Assembly: GCA_017634355.1 (NCBI GenBank) | Contig: JAGBNO010000043.1 | Span: forward strand, 1 to 36,115 | From: Lachnospiraceae bacterium | GTDB taxonomy: Bacteria; Bacillota; Clostridia; Lachnospirales; Lachnospiraceae | Reading direction: 5' to 3' | DNA length: 36,115 bases | Shown here: in pieces, positions 16,407-24,409 of the stretch | Numbering within the stretch: the first letter of the stretch is position 1 | Layout: every line of letters begins with the position of its first letter | The notes under the pieces: model-generated | What the model was told of the DNA's origin: nothing | The model's input: the letters and a program-made list of their open reading frames with translations, nothing else | Database searches by the model: none | Translations under genes and position numbers: made by a program

Positions 16407-16518
16407 TTCTTCGGGGCAGGGTGAAAGTCCCTACCGGTGGTAAAGCCCACGAGCCTTAATTTAAGGCATGATCTGGTGAAATTCCAGAGCCGACGGTATA
16501 GTCCGGATGAGAGAAGAA
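16407..16518 (+). ncRNA. FMN riboswitch (RFN element)
   Basis: The RFN conserved blocks are in order: TCGGGGCAGGGTGAAAGTCC, CTACCGGTGG, AAGCCCACGAGCC, ATGATCTGGTGAAATTCCAG, AGCCGACGGTATAGTCCGGA and TGAGAGAAGAA. The closing stem is TTCTTC (16407-16412) with GAAGAA (16513-16518). FMN binding should favour the terminator at 16546-16572 and lower expression of the riboflavin transporter downstream. Confidence 0.95.
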
Positions 16519-16545
16519 AGCGTTCTGTATAAAGATAGGACTATG

Positions 16546-16572
16546 GCCCCGCACGAAATGTACGGGGCTTTT
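16546..16572 (+). terminator. Riboswitch-controlled intrinsic terminator
   Basis: GCCCCG (16546-16551) pairs with CGGGGC (16563-16568), followed by TTTT. It lies about 28 nt past the FMN aptamer, the usual position of the expression-platform terminator. Confidence 0.8.
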
Positions 16573-16624
16573 CATTTGCTCATAAGAGAATCCGTGTAAG
16601 GAATTTGTATAGTAATACGGTCAG

Positions 16625-16734
16625 CTAGTATAACGGTTTTTAAATAACATCGCCTTTGAAATATGCTAAAAGTGCTTGTGTATAGCATTTTAGCACAACT
16701 GAATGGTGTAGCTAATTAAAAACGCTTATACTAG
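16625..16734. repeat. 110-bp palindromic MITE-like element in the ribU leader
   Basis: The ends match as an inverted repeat: CTAGTATAA (16625-16633) and TTATACTAG (16726-16734), with the next eight bases (GTTTTTAA) also mirrored after a 2-base mismatch. A second matching block, TGCTAAAA (16664-16671) with TTTTAGCA (16688-16695), closes the centre. The arms between are diverged. The RNA would form one long hairpin between the riboswitch terminator and the ribU ribosome site. No other copy is seen in the window. Confidence 0.6.
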
Positions 16735-16785
16735 ATGGCCAGAAAAAGCAGCGACGCCACAAAAATGTGGCAGAAAGAGGTAAAA

Positions 16786-17415
16786 ATGAGTCACGGTGAA
16801 TCTACAGCAAATGTTATGCAGCAGGAAATTAGAAGCAGCCGCTTAAGGATGATGTGCGGGACAGCCATGCTATCGGCGGCAGCCTATGTGCTTATGTTCC
16901 TGGAATTCCCCATCCCCATGCTTATCCCATCCTTTATAAAGATGGACTTTTCGGAGCTTCCCGCCCTGCTCGCTTCCTTCGCTTATGGTCCTGTGTCCGG
17001 TGTGCTGGTCTGTCTTATAAAGAACCTTTTGCACCTCGCAAATACCCACTCTGGCGGCGTGGGAGAGCTCTCCAATTTCATTCTGGGAGCTATATTCGTT
17101 TTTACCGCAGGCATGGTCTACAAAAAGCTGCACAGCAAGAAGGGGGCTGTGCTGGGTGCGCTCATAGGGGCAATCCTGATGTCGGCGGTCAGTGTCTTCA
17201 GCAATTATTACCTGGTATATCCCATTTATACGGCTTTCATGCCCATGGAGGCTATTATCGGGGCTTATAAGGCCATTATCCCCGCAGTAGACGGGCTCTG
17301 GCAGTGCCTGATAATATTCAATATGCCTTTTACCTTTGTGAAAGGCCTGTGCTCAGTCATCTTCACTCTTTTAATATACAAACCACTGTCGCCTATACTC
17401 AAGGGAAATAACTGA
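16786..17415 (+). CDS. ribU: Riboflavin transporter RibU, ECF S component
   Basis: About 209 residues. An N-terminal segment precedes five to six membrane helices; features include LEFPIPMLIPSFIKMDFSEL, LLASFAYGPVSG, a KNLLHLANT segment and VSVFSNYYLVYP, typical of RibU-type S components. It binds riboflavin and works with the shared EcfT/EcfA energising module, encoded elsewhere. The FMN riboswitch upstream confirms the substrate class. An ATG at 16735 is in frame but has no ribosome site and abuts the palindromic element; AAAGAGG just before 16786 supports the later start. The gene faces iorB, with a bidirectional terminator between them. Confidence 0.94.
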   Translation: MSHGESTANVMQQEIRSSRLRMMCGTAMLSAAAYVLMFLEFPIPMLIPSFIKMDFSELPALLASFAYGPVSGVLVCLIKNLLHLANTHSGGVGELSNFILGAIFVFTAGMVYKKLHSKKGAVLGALIGAILMSAVSVFSNYYLVYPIYTAFMPMEAIIGAYKAIIPAVDGLWQCLIIFNMPFTFVKGLCSVIFTLLIYKPLSPILKGNN

Positions 17416-17526
17416 CCGCTCCTGACCCCGTGCTCCTGCCCGTCATTAAGACGGCAGAATATCCGGCCGGAGTTTTCATAGAGAATATAAAACTCACTGG
17501 GAAGTTGACTCCCTCCGCCGCATTCT

Positions 17527-17570
17527 AAAAAAAGCAACCGACCCTGTCACAAGGTAAGGTTGCTTTTTTT
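17527..17570. terminator. Bidirectional intrinsic terminator between ribU and iorB
   Basis: Seven A plus GCAACC (17527-17539) pair with GGTTGC plus seven T (17558-17570). The stem has T-runs on either strand, so it can end both converging transcripts. Confidence 0.85.
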
Positions 17571-17576
17571 GTCAGA

Positions 17577-18152
17577 TCACGCTTTCCCCATTGCAAAAGC
17601 TTTTTTATTGACCTCCAGGAATTTCTTCGGCACTACTCTCTCAATGGCCCTGTCCCAGGCCTCATCTGGAAATGTAAAGTAATGCGATAGCCTCCCCAGC
17701 AGCACGAGGTTTACAGCCTTCGCCGTCCCCGCCTCTTCTGCCAGCTTGAGGCAGTCCATGGCGTCAACCTTTACACCTTTGGCTTTCATCTTTTCTACCA
17801 GCTTATCGGGATATGACGCGGCACCAGTAATGACAGGCATAGGGTCAATTCTCTGCGTATTGGTGACGACTACGCCACCTTTCTTTAGCCAGGGAAGCCA
17901 CCTTGCGGCTTCCAGAAGCTCAAATGACACTATGCCGTCTGCCTCGCCCTTATCAATGACAGGGGAATATACCTTTTCCCCATAGCGCACATAAGTGACC
18001 ACGCTGCCGCCCCTCTGGGACATGCCATGCACCTCTGAGACCTTTACATCGTAGCCCTCTCCCAGAAAGAGCTGGCCTAGGAGCTTGCTGGCAAGGAGCG
18101 ACCCCTGGCCGCCCACGCCTACTATCATAATATTTTTCGTTTTATTATCCAT
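17577..18152 (-). CDS. iorB: Indolepyruvate:ferredoxin oxidoreductase beta subunit
   Basis: About 191 residues starting MDNKTKNIMIVGVGGQGSLLA, the gamma-type 2-oxoacid oxidoreductase domain. With IorA it oxidatively decarboxylates arylpyruvates (from Trp, Phe, Tyr) to acyl-CoA, reducing ferredoxin in the cytoplasm. VSEVHGMSQRGGSVVTYVRYG and SFELLEAARWLPWL are typical. A longer frame to 18230 exists, but the ATG at 18152 overlaps the iorA stop by 8 nt and starts the conserved domain. Transcript order is iorA then iorB. Confidence 0.95.
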   Translation of the reverse strand: MDNKTKNIMIVGVGGQGSLLASKLLGQLFLGEGYDVKVSEVHGMSQRGGSVVTYVRYGEKVYSPVIDKGEADGIVSFELLEAARWLPWLKKGGVVVTNTQRIDPMPVITGAASYPDKLVEKMKAKGVKVDAMDCLKLAEEAGTAKAVNLVLLGRLSHYFTFPDEAWDRAIERVVPKKFLEVNKKAFAMGKA

Positions 18153-19869
18153 TGAAGGCCTCCTTTGGGCAGAGCTGGGTACAGACTCCGCAGCCAACAC
18201 ACAGTGTCTCGTCAACATGGGCTTTCCCATCCTTCATGGAGATTGCGGGGCAGCCTATCTGCATACAGGCCTTGCAGCCTATGCATTTATCCCTGTCCAC
18301 GGAAAGCGGAGGCTTATGCTTCACATATTTTAATAGGGCGCAGGGCCTTCTGGATATGATGACAGAGGGCTCGTCTGCCTGCAGTTCTTCCTTTATAGCC
18401 TCATCACAGGCTTTCAAGTCATAAGGGTCCACCACCCTTATGCGTTCTATTCCCATGGCACGCACCAAGGCCTCCAGGTCTATCTTTCCTGCCGGGTCGC
18501 CTTTAATATTGTAGCCCGTCGTGGGATTCTGCTGATGCCCTGTCATGCCGGTTATGGAGTTGTCCAGGATGACGACGGTAGAATTCGACTGATTATAGGC
18601 TACGTTTGCAAGCCCTGTCATGCCGGAGTGGACGAAGGTAGAATCCCCAATCACGGCCACAGTATGCCTCTCCGCCTCTGCCCCCAGAATCTTATTGAAG
18701 CCATGTGCCGCGCCTATGGAAGCTCCCATGCACAGGGTCATTTCCATGGCTCCCAGGGGGGCTACTGCGCCAAGGGTATAGCAGCCTATGTCCCCAAGCA
18801 CTGTGCAGCGGTTCTTTTTAAGCGCATAGAATAGGCCCCTGTGGGGACAGCCTGCGCACATAACGGGCGGCCTCATGGGTATGTCGTCTTCCAGTGCTAT
18901 GCTTTCAGGCACAGGAAGGCCAAAGGCCTCTGCAATCTGATTCTGTGAGAATTCATCTATTAAGGGCAGTTTATCCTTGCCTTGGACAGCAAGCCCCAAC
19001 GAGCGGACATGCTCTTCAATTATTGGGTCCAGCTCCTCCACCACCGCAAGCTTTTCAACCTTGCCCGCAAATTCCTTGATAAGCTTGTCAGGAAGTGGAT
19101 TCGTAATGCCCAGCTTTAATACGGATGCCCTGTCCCCAAACACCTCTTTCACATACTGATAGCTGGTAGAAGATGTGATAATGCCTATGGAGGTGTCCAG
19201 TATCTCCATGCGGTTTAAGGGCGATTTCTCAGCATATTCCCTTAACGCCTCAGTCCGTTTTTCTACTATGGGATGGCGCCTCTTGGCATTGCCGGGCATC
19301 ATGACATATTTGGCAATATCCTTTTCATATTTTTTCTCTATTTCCTTGCGCTCTCCAGGCTCCACCACCGACTGGGAGTGGGAGACCCTGGTGCACATTT
19401 TCAGGAGCACGGGCGTATCAAATTCCTCGGAAATCTCATAGGCCGTCTTCGTAAATTCCAGAGCCTCTGCCGCATCTGAAGGCTCCAGCATGGGAACCTT
19501 TGCGGCTATGGCATGGTGCCGGCTGTCCTGCTCATTCTGTGAGGAATGCATACCCGCATCGTCCGCTACCCCTATCACAAGCCCTGCGTTTACGCCTGTA
19601 TAGGACATTGTATACAAGGGGTCTGCGGCCACATTTAAACCCACGTGCTTTTGCCCGCAGAAAGCCCTCCTGCCGGCAAGACAGGCCCCAAAAGCTGACT
19701 CCATGGCCACCTTTTCATTGGGCGCCCACTCGCAGTATATTTCATCATATTTAGCGGCCGCCTCTGTGATTTCTGTACTCGGAGTACCAGGATAGCTGGA
19801 TACAAAACATACCCCTGCTTCGTACAGGCCTCTGGCTACCGCCTCATTTCCCAGTAAAAGTTGTTTCAT
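18145..19869 (-). CDS. iorA: Indolepyruvate:ferredoxin oxidoreductase alpha subunit
   Basis: 574 residues. The N-terminal pyrimidine-binding domain holds SSYPGTPSTEI; the central thiamine-diphosphate domain holds GDIGCYTLG and GDSTFVHSG. The C-terminal 2x[4Fe-4S] ferredoxin domain has CIGCKACMQIGCP and CVGCGVCTQLCP clusters. The length is normal for IorA. It marks a strict anaerobe fermenting aromatic amino acids. The ribosome site GAGGTAATC precedes the ATG; iorB follows with an 8-nt overlap. Confidence 0.97.
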   Translation of the reverse strand: MKQLLLGNEAVARGLYEAGVCFVSSYPGTPSTEITEAAAKYDEIYCEWAPNEKVAMESAFGACLAGRRAFCGQKHVGLNVAADPLYTMSYTGVNAGLVIGVADDAGMHSSQNEQDSRHHAIAAKVPMLEPSDAAEALEFTKTAYEISEEFDTPVLLKMCTRVSHSQSVVEPGERKEIEKKYEKDIAKYVMMPGNAKRRHPIVEKRTEALREYAEKSPLNRMEILDTSIGIITSSTSYQYVKEVFGDRASVLKLGITNPLPDKLIKEFAGKVEKLAVVEELDPIIEEHVRSLGLAVQGKDKLPLIDEFSQNQIAEAFGLPVPESIALEDDIPMRPPVMCAGCPHRGLFYALKKNRCTVLGDIGCYTLGAVAPLGAMEMTLCMGASIGAAHGFNKILGAEAERHTVAVIGDSTFVHSGMTGLANVAYNQSNSTVVILDNSITGMTGHQQNPTTGYNIKGDPAGKIDLEALVRAMGIERIRVVDPYDLKACDEAIKEELQADEPSVIISRRPCALLKYVKHKPPLSVDRDKCIGCKACMQIGCPAISMKDGKAHVDETLCVGCGVCTQLCPKEAFNG

Positions 19870-19986
19870 GATTACCTCTTCATAGTCGAGCAGCTGCGCT
19901 GCGCATATCTATTTATAGCAAATGAATTTAGAAAGTGGATAGTACAATTTGTTAATTCGTTTCCCATAGCCTACAGACCAAGTCCT

Positions 19987-20838
19987 TCAAACTGAATTAA
20001 GGAGCGCCTCCGTATTCCCGCCGAGGATATTTGCCCTGTCTTCAGCACTGATAGGCATTTCCCTCAAAAAAGCTATATTTTCTTTCTGCATACCCCAGGG
20101 ATTGTCCGAGCCAAATAGAAGCCTCTCTGCACCGAAGGCATTAAAGATTTCCATAAAGCTGTCTTTATCGAGAAGCTTGAGTTCTTCTTCTTTCCAATAG
20201 CCGTCCGGCAAGGGATGCAGCACTCCGGTAGAAAAGGAGGTGTCCAGATATACGCCTGTGTCTGCAAGGAGCTCCGGCACTTCATCCCAGTACTTCCAGC
20301 CCCCCATATGGGCGAGCACCAGCTTGAAGAGACCTATCTCATCCACTGCCCTTCTAGCCATCTTTGGCGTACAGCGGACAACTCCGGGATAGCCCACATC
20401 TAAGCCGGAATGAGTGATTACGATGAGGCCCAGTTCTGCCGCCCTGTCGAAAATCCGCAGATACTTAATATCGTCGAGGTCACAGTCCTGATATACGGGA
20501 TGGACCTTCACTCCCTTAAGCCCTAATGCCTTTATTCTGGCTAATTCCTCCCTGTAGTCCTCATACTCCGGATGTATGCCGCCAAAAGAAAACAGCCCTT
20601 TTTCCGCATAGCTTTCATTCAGGGAAGCTGCCGTATCGTTTATTTTCTGCACCTGCTTAGGAACAGTGGCTACGGGCACAATAATAGACAAGTCTATATG
20701 CGCGGCCTCCATGGTTATAAGAAGACCCTCTGCGGTCCCGTCCGAAAACGGGACCACATGGGCCATGTGGCTCAGCTTGTCCAAGGTCTTTTCAGCTATT
20801 TTGTCCGGAAATATGTGTGTATGGAAGTCTATGATCAT
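19987..20838 (-). CDS. Amidohydrolase family protein (amidohydrolase-2 / ACMSD-like TIM barrel)
   Basis: 283 residues. The first metal site is IIDFHTHIFP (His6, His8); later metal or active-site positions appear as KVHP, ITHSG, LAHMGG and GSDNPWG. This is the pattern of amidohydrolase-2 metal-dependent hydrolases or decarboxylases; the substrate cannot be assigned. The HTH motif fixes the start within a few codons, yet no Shine-Dalgarno is visible before the ATG. The sequence upstream is the repeat copy at 20840-20950. It lies downstream of pfp on the same strand. Confidence 0.9.
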   Translation of the reverse strand: MIIDFHTHIFPDKIAEKTLDKLSHMAHVVPFSDGTAEGLLITMEAAHIDLSIIVPVATVPKQVQKINDTAASLNESYAEKGLFSFGGIHPEYEDYREELARIKALGLKGVKVHPVYQDCDLDDIKYLRIFDRAAELGLIVITHSGLDVGYPGVVRCTPKMARRAVDEIGLFKLVLAHMGGWKYWDEVPELLADTGVYLDTSFSTGVLHPLPDGYWKEEELKLLDKDSFMEIFNAFGAERLLFGSDNPWGMQKENIAFLREMPISAEDRANILGGNTEALLNSV

Positions 20839-20839
20839 T

Positions 20840-21061
20840 TTTAGTTATAGTGTTAATATTCAGAACCCAGTGAACCGGCAAGACGGATAGAGGGTTCTGA
20901 ATAGTTATATTATAGAAAATCTTTACAGCAGTTCTTGAAAACCAAGCTTATTTAGTTATCGAGTTGATATTCAGAACCCAGTGAACCGGCAAGACGGATA
21001 GAGGGTTCTGAATAGTCATATTATAGAAAATCTTTACAGCAGTTCCTGGAATCCCGGCTTG
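20840..21061. repeat. 111-bp tandem duplication of the pfp 3' end plus hairpin module
   Basis: Copy 1 (20840-20950) and copy 2 (20951-21061) match at an offset of exactly 111 bp. They share ATTCAGAACCC, the central AGTGAACCGGCAAGACGG, GGGTTCTGAAT, ATTATAGAAAATC and TTACAGCAGTTC. Copy 2 ends inside pfp and includes its stop codon. Copy 1 still carries the duplicated last codons (GFQELL-stop) as dead sequence. Each copy holds an 11-bp perfect inverted repeat (ATTCAGAACCC/GGGTTCTGAAT) and, on the minus strand, a TATAAT. Confidence 0.85.
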
Positions 21062-22299
21062 TAGAGATGCCTCGGAATTCCGTCCACCATAATAGGCGCC
21101 ACATCGCCCTGTATGAGAGGCCTTACATAAGTAATGAATTCACTGGTCACATAAGTGCCGTCAGGAGTGATCCAGCTCTCAGGCACTACGCGCTCGTCAT
21201 TGGCAATCTTATGGACATCCTTGACCTCAGTGCTGGCCTGATAAGGATCGTCAGAAGTCCTTACTATAACCACCATCTTGCCGCTGTCTCCCTCATCTGC
21301 GGCCTTCATTGCTGCGCCGCCGACTTCGTAGGCCTCCAGTATGTCCACACGGGAAGCGCAGTGGCTGGCTGCCCTCTGCAGCGTGGAAAGCTCTATGGCT
21401 CTGGTCTTGCAGCCCTCTATCTCATTGGACAAGCGGTTGCAGAGGTATCTTGCGGTGCCCGTGAGCTGCTTATGGCCGAAGGCATCCACGTACTGAGGGG
21501 TCTCTTCCTCCAGATCGCTCACATATTTGCCGTCTGCAGTGCGTATGCCCTCGGATACTGCTACTACCACTGAAGCCTTTTTCTTGAGCAGTTCCCGGCA
21601 ATTATTAACAAATTTGTCAACGTCGAATGCCAGCTCAGGTAGATAAATGGCATCGGGCCCGTCACAGTCCTCGCTCTTTGCAAGTGCGGCCGCGCCTGTA
21701 AGCCAGCCCGCATTCCTGCCCATTATCTCTATTACGATAATCTGCCCTCCGGAAGTCTCCAGGCTCCAGCTGTCCCTGATGATCTCTTTTACCGAAGTAC
21801 CTATGTACTTAGCCGCTGAGCCATAACCGGGCGTGTGGTCCGTGAGCGCAAGGTCGTTGTCTATGGTCTTCGGACAGCCAACGAAACGAATGTCAGAACC
21901 CGTAATGATCGCATAATCTGACAGCTTCTTTATGGTGTCCATTGAATCGTTTCCGCCTATATAGATGAAGCAGTCGATTTCAAGGTCATTCAGTATCTTG
22001 AATATCTTGTCATAGAGCTCCTGATTGGAATGGATCTCAGGCAGCTTATAGCGGCAGGAGCCTAAGTATGCCGACGGAGTCCTCTTTAATAGCTCTGCGT
22101 CCAGGCCGCTCTGTATATGCTCTGAGAGATCCACATATCTCCCCTCCATAAGCCCCTGTACTCCATGCAGCATACCATATACCTTCTTGTAGCCCCTGTC
22201 CCTGGCCGTACGGTATACGCCTGCCAATGAAGAATTGATGGCGGCAGTAGGACCGCCTGACTGTCCAACAATTACATTTCTCTTTTCCTTTTGAAGCAT
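21034..22299 (-). CDS. pfp: Pyrophosphate-dependent 6-phosphofructokinase
   Basis: 421 residues. PFK-family motifs are GQSGGPTAAINSS (12-24), GGNDSMDT (115-122) and GCPKTIDNDL (141-150). The Asp in GGND and the Lys in PKTIDND are the residues that mark PPi rather than ATP as phosphoryl donor. It catalyses reversible phosphorylation of fructose-6-phosphate, sparing ATP in anaerobic glycolysis. GGAGG precedes the ATG. The last codons lie in the 111-bp tandem duplication. Confidence 0.96.
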   Translation of the reverse strand: MLQKEKRNVIVGQSGGPTAAINSSLAGVYRTARDRGYKKVYGMLHGVQGLMEGRYVDLSEHIQSGLDAELLKRTPSAYLGSCRYKLPEIHSNQELYDKIFKILNDLEIDCFIYIGGNDSMDTIKKLSDYAIITGSDIRFVGCPKTIDNDLALTDHTPGYGSAAKYIGTSVKEIIRDSWSLETSGGQIIVIEIMGRNAGWLTGAAALAKSEDCDGPDAIYLPELAFDVDKFVNNCRELLKKKASVVVAVSEGIRTADGKYVSDLEEETPQYVDAFGHKQLTGTARYLCNRLSNEIEGCKTRAIELSTLQRAASHCASRVDILEAYEVGGAAMKAADEGDSGKMVVIVRTSDDPYQASTEVKDVHKIANDERVVPESWITPDGTYVTSEFITYVRPLIQGDVAPIMVDGIPRHLYKPGFQELL

Positions 22300-22393
22300 G
22301 ATTCCTCCTCTGATACTTATAAGGTTTTTTTGTATTTTACATAAAACGGCTATATTCTATTCTTTTATTCTAAATATGTAAAGAAGCAACGCA

Positions 22394-22972
22394 TCACTCT
22401 TTCCTAAGCTGACCTTTAATGGCGGAGAAATCTATGGAAAAATCCTCAAATATTCCAGCTTTGACCTCATCGTCAAAGCTATGGGCAGTAGAAACATATA
22501 TGCCGTTTTCCAAGCGACACGCCGTGATGCACTTATTCCCTATATCTACTATCCAGTATTCCCTTACGCCTGCGGCCTGATATAGATTAAGTTTCAGCAT
22601 ATAGTCATGCCCTGGGTCTGAGGGTGAAACTATTTCTATTATCCAGTCGGGCGCGCCTATGCAGCCCTTGTCCGTAAGCTTTTCAGGATCGCAGATCACG
22701 CTTATGTCAGGTTCTACATAGTTGCTCTTCTCCTTCTTCAGCTGGACCATAAATGGAGCTGGCATGACTTCACATTTTCCACCGCGCCCTTTGATATGGC
22801 TTATAATTCTCCATTGTATTTCACTCACAAGCTTTTGATGATTAAAAGACGGTGGTGCCATGCCATAGAGTTTGTATAGCTTTCCTTCTATGAGCTCCGT
22901 GTGTGCGTCTTCCGGCAGGGCAAAGTAATCCTCCGCAGTATATCTTTCTTTTTTTTCAATAGGTTGTGTCAT
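22394..22972 (-). CDS. Uma2 family (DUF820) PD-(D/E)XK nuclease-like protein
   Basis: 192 residues. The Uma2 core is complete: YFALPEDAHTELIEGKLY at the N-terminus, VEPDISVICDP (catalytic Asp), PDWIIEIVSPSD (Glu) and LKLNLYQAAGVREYWIVD. The fold is a restriction-endonuclease-like one, but the biological role of the family is not settled. It begins 39 bp after cbiA on the same strand, so it may be read through from the cobalamin operon. AAAGGAGG lies about 13 nt before the ATG, longer than ideal. Confidence 0.92.
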   Translation of the reverse strand: MTQPIEKKERYTAEDYFALPEDAHTELIEGKLYKLYGMAPPSFNHQKLVSEIQWRIISHIKGRGGKCEVMPAPFMVQLKKEKSNYVEPDISVICDPEKLTDKGCIGAPDWIIEIVSPSDPGHDYMLKLNLYQAAGVREYWIVDIGNKCITACRLENGIYVSTAHSFDDEVKAGIFEDFSIDFSAIKGQLRKE

Positions 22973-23011
22973 AGCATATTCTGCTCCTCCTTTAATGTGT
23001 CGTTTTTTGAC

Positions 23012-24409
23012 TTATTGGTTCTGCTTCCTCCACTCTGCGCACCTCATAAGGAAGCTCCTGATAAAATTAGGATTTGAATAGTAATATAAATGCGGATATC
23101 CCGCCATGAGATTGTCCTTAGACACTATGCAGTCCCAGCCTCTCTTGCCAGTGACCTTCTCCGCACGGCAGCTGCCTCCGTTGTCGCTGCTGTCAAAATA
23201 GTGGAATTCATGCCCCCGTATTTCTTCGCCCTCTGTGAGATAGGAAGAAGGATAGCCCTCATTGGCTTTGAGCGTAATATATCCAAAGCGCACCAGGCGC
23301 TCCGTCATTTGGGTCTCTCCGGGAATAAGCCCCGCCATTGCGGAACGCCTGCCTTCCCTGTCGGACAGTCCCTGCTGCAGGTACATGAAGCCGCCACATT
23401 CGGCTAAGATCGGAATACCCTTTTTATTCAATGCCTGCAATGCGCCTATCATTTCCGTATTCTGAGATAATTCGTCTCCATGCAGCTCAGGATAGCCCCC
23501 ACCAAAAATCAGCCCGTCCACATCAGGAATAGCCTTGTCCCTAAGCGGAGAGAAAAATTTGAGCTCCGCCCCCATTTTCCTCATTAAATTAAAATTGTCC
23601 TCATAATAGAAAGTAAAAGCTTCGTCGTAAGCTATGCCTATCTTCACCTTAGCTGTCAGCTTTTCTACCGGAAAATCCCCTATTTCCAAGGCTTCTGCGG
23701 AATCCGCAATGGATAGCAGATTATCTATGTCCAGCGTTTCCTCCAGGATATCGGCGACTTTATCCACCTGAATGAGCAGCTCCTTTATCTCCTCAGGCTG
23801 GACCAGCCCCAGATGCCTGGACTCCCAGAGCGCATCACGGCACTCCGGTAAATATCCCAGCACTTTGACAGGCAGCTCCGCTTCTATCCATGACTTCATG
23901 CTGGGATAAATCCCTTTGGAAATACGGTTCAGGATAATTCCTTTGATATTGTGGCTTTCTCCGTATTCGTAGAAACCTTTGACAAGCGGTACTATGGAAC
24001 GGCTCATGCCCCTTGCCTCTACGACCAGCACTACCGGCGCTTTCAGGGTTTTTGAAAGGTCATACGCCGATGCGAGCATACCATCCTGCCCTGTGCCGTC
24101 GAAATAGCCCATTACCCCTTCTATCACAGAAATATCCCTGTCTTCCGCGCCCTCGGAAAATAGAAAGCGTGTCAGTTCAGTCCCTGAGAAGAATGTATCC
24201 AGATTTCTGGAAGGCACCCCCAGCACGCGCCTATGGAACATGGGATCTATGAAATCGGGCCCGCATTTAAATGACGAGACCCGCATAACCCTTCTCTTTA
24301 ATAGCCGCAAAATGCCGCAGGTCACAAAGGTCTTCCCGCTGCCGCTTTTTGGCGCCGCCAGAAGGAAACGGGGAATAGACATATTCCTATGCATAACTGC
24401 CTCTTTCAT
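23012..24409 (-). CDS. cbiA: Cobyrinate a,c-diamide synthase CbiA (CobB)
   Basis: 465 residues. An N-terminal P-loop domain (LLAAPKSGSGKTFVTCGIL) precedes a C-terminal class-I glutamine amidotransferase domain with ILAECGGFMYL (Cys nucleophile) and RGHEFHYFDS (His). It amidates the a and c side chains of cobyrinate using glutamine and ATP. The start overlaps the stop of the upstream fusion gene by 4 nt (ATGA), and GGAG lies upstream. This is the last cobalamin gene of the run. Confidence 0.96.
   Translation of the reverse strand: MKEAVMHRNMSIPRFLLAAPKSGSGKTFVTCGILRLLKRRVMRVSSFKCGPDFIDPMFHRRVLGVPSRNLDTFFSGTELTRFLFSEGAEDRDISVIEGVMGYFDGTGQDGMLASAYDLSKTLKAPVVLVVEARGMSRSIVPLVKGFYEYGESHNIKGIILNRISKGIYPSMKSWIEAELPVKVLGYLPECRDALWESRHLGLVQPEEIKELLIQVDKVADILEETLDIDNLLSIADSAEALEIGDFPVEKLTAKVKIGIAYDEAFTFYYEDNFNLMRKMGAELKFFSPLRDKAIPDVDGLIFGGGYPELHGDELSQNTEMIGALQALNKKGIPILAECGGFMYLQQGLSDREGRRSAMAGLIPGETQMTERLVRFGYITLKANEGYPSSYLTEGEEIRGHEFHYFDSSDNGGSCRAEKVTGKRGWDCIVSKDNLMAGYPHLYYYSNPNFIRSFLMRCAEWRKQNQ

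Noticed and set aside
20858..20904. ATTCAGAACCC/GGGTTCTGAAT hairpins as intrinsic terminators of pfp
   Set aside because: The stems are good, but no T-run follows on the minus strand; listed as a repeat module instead.
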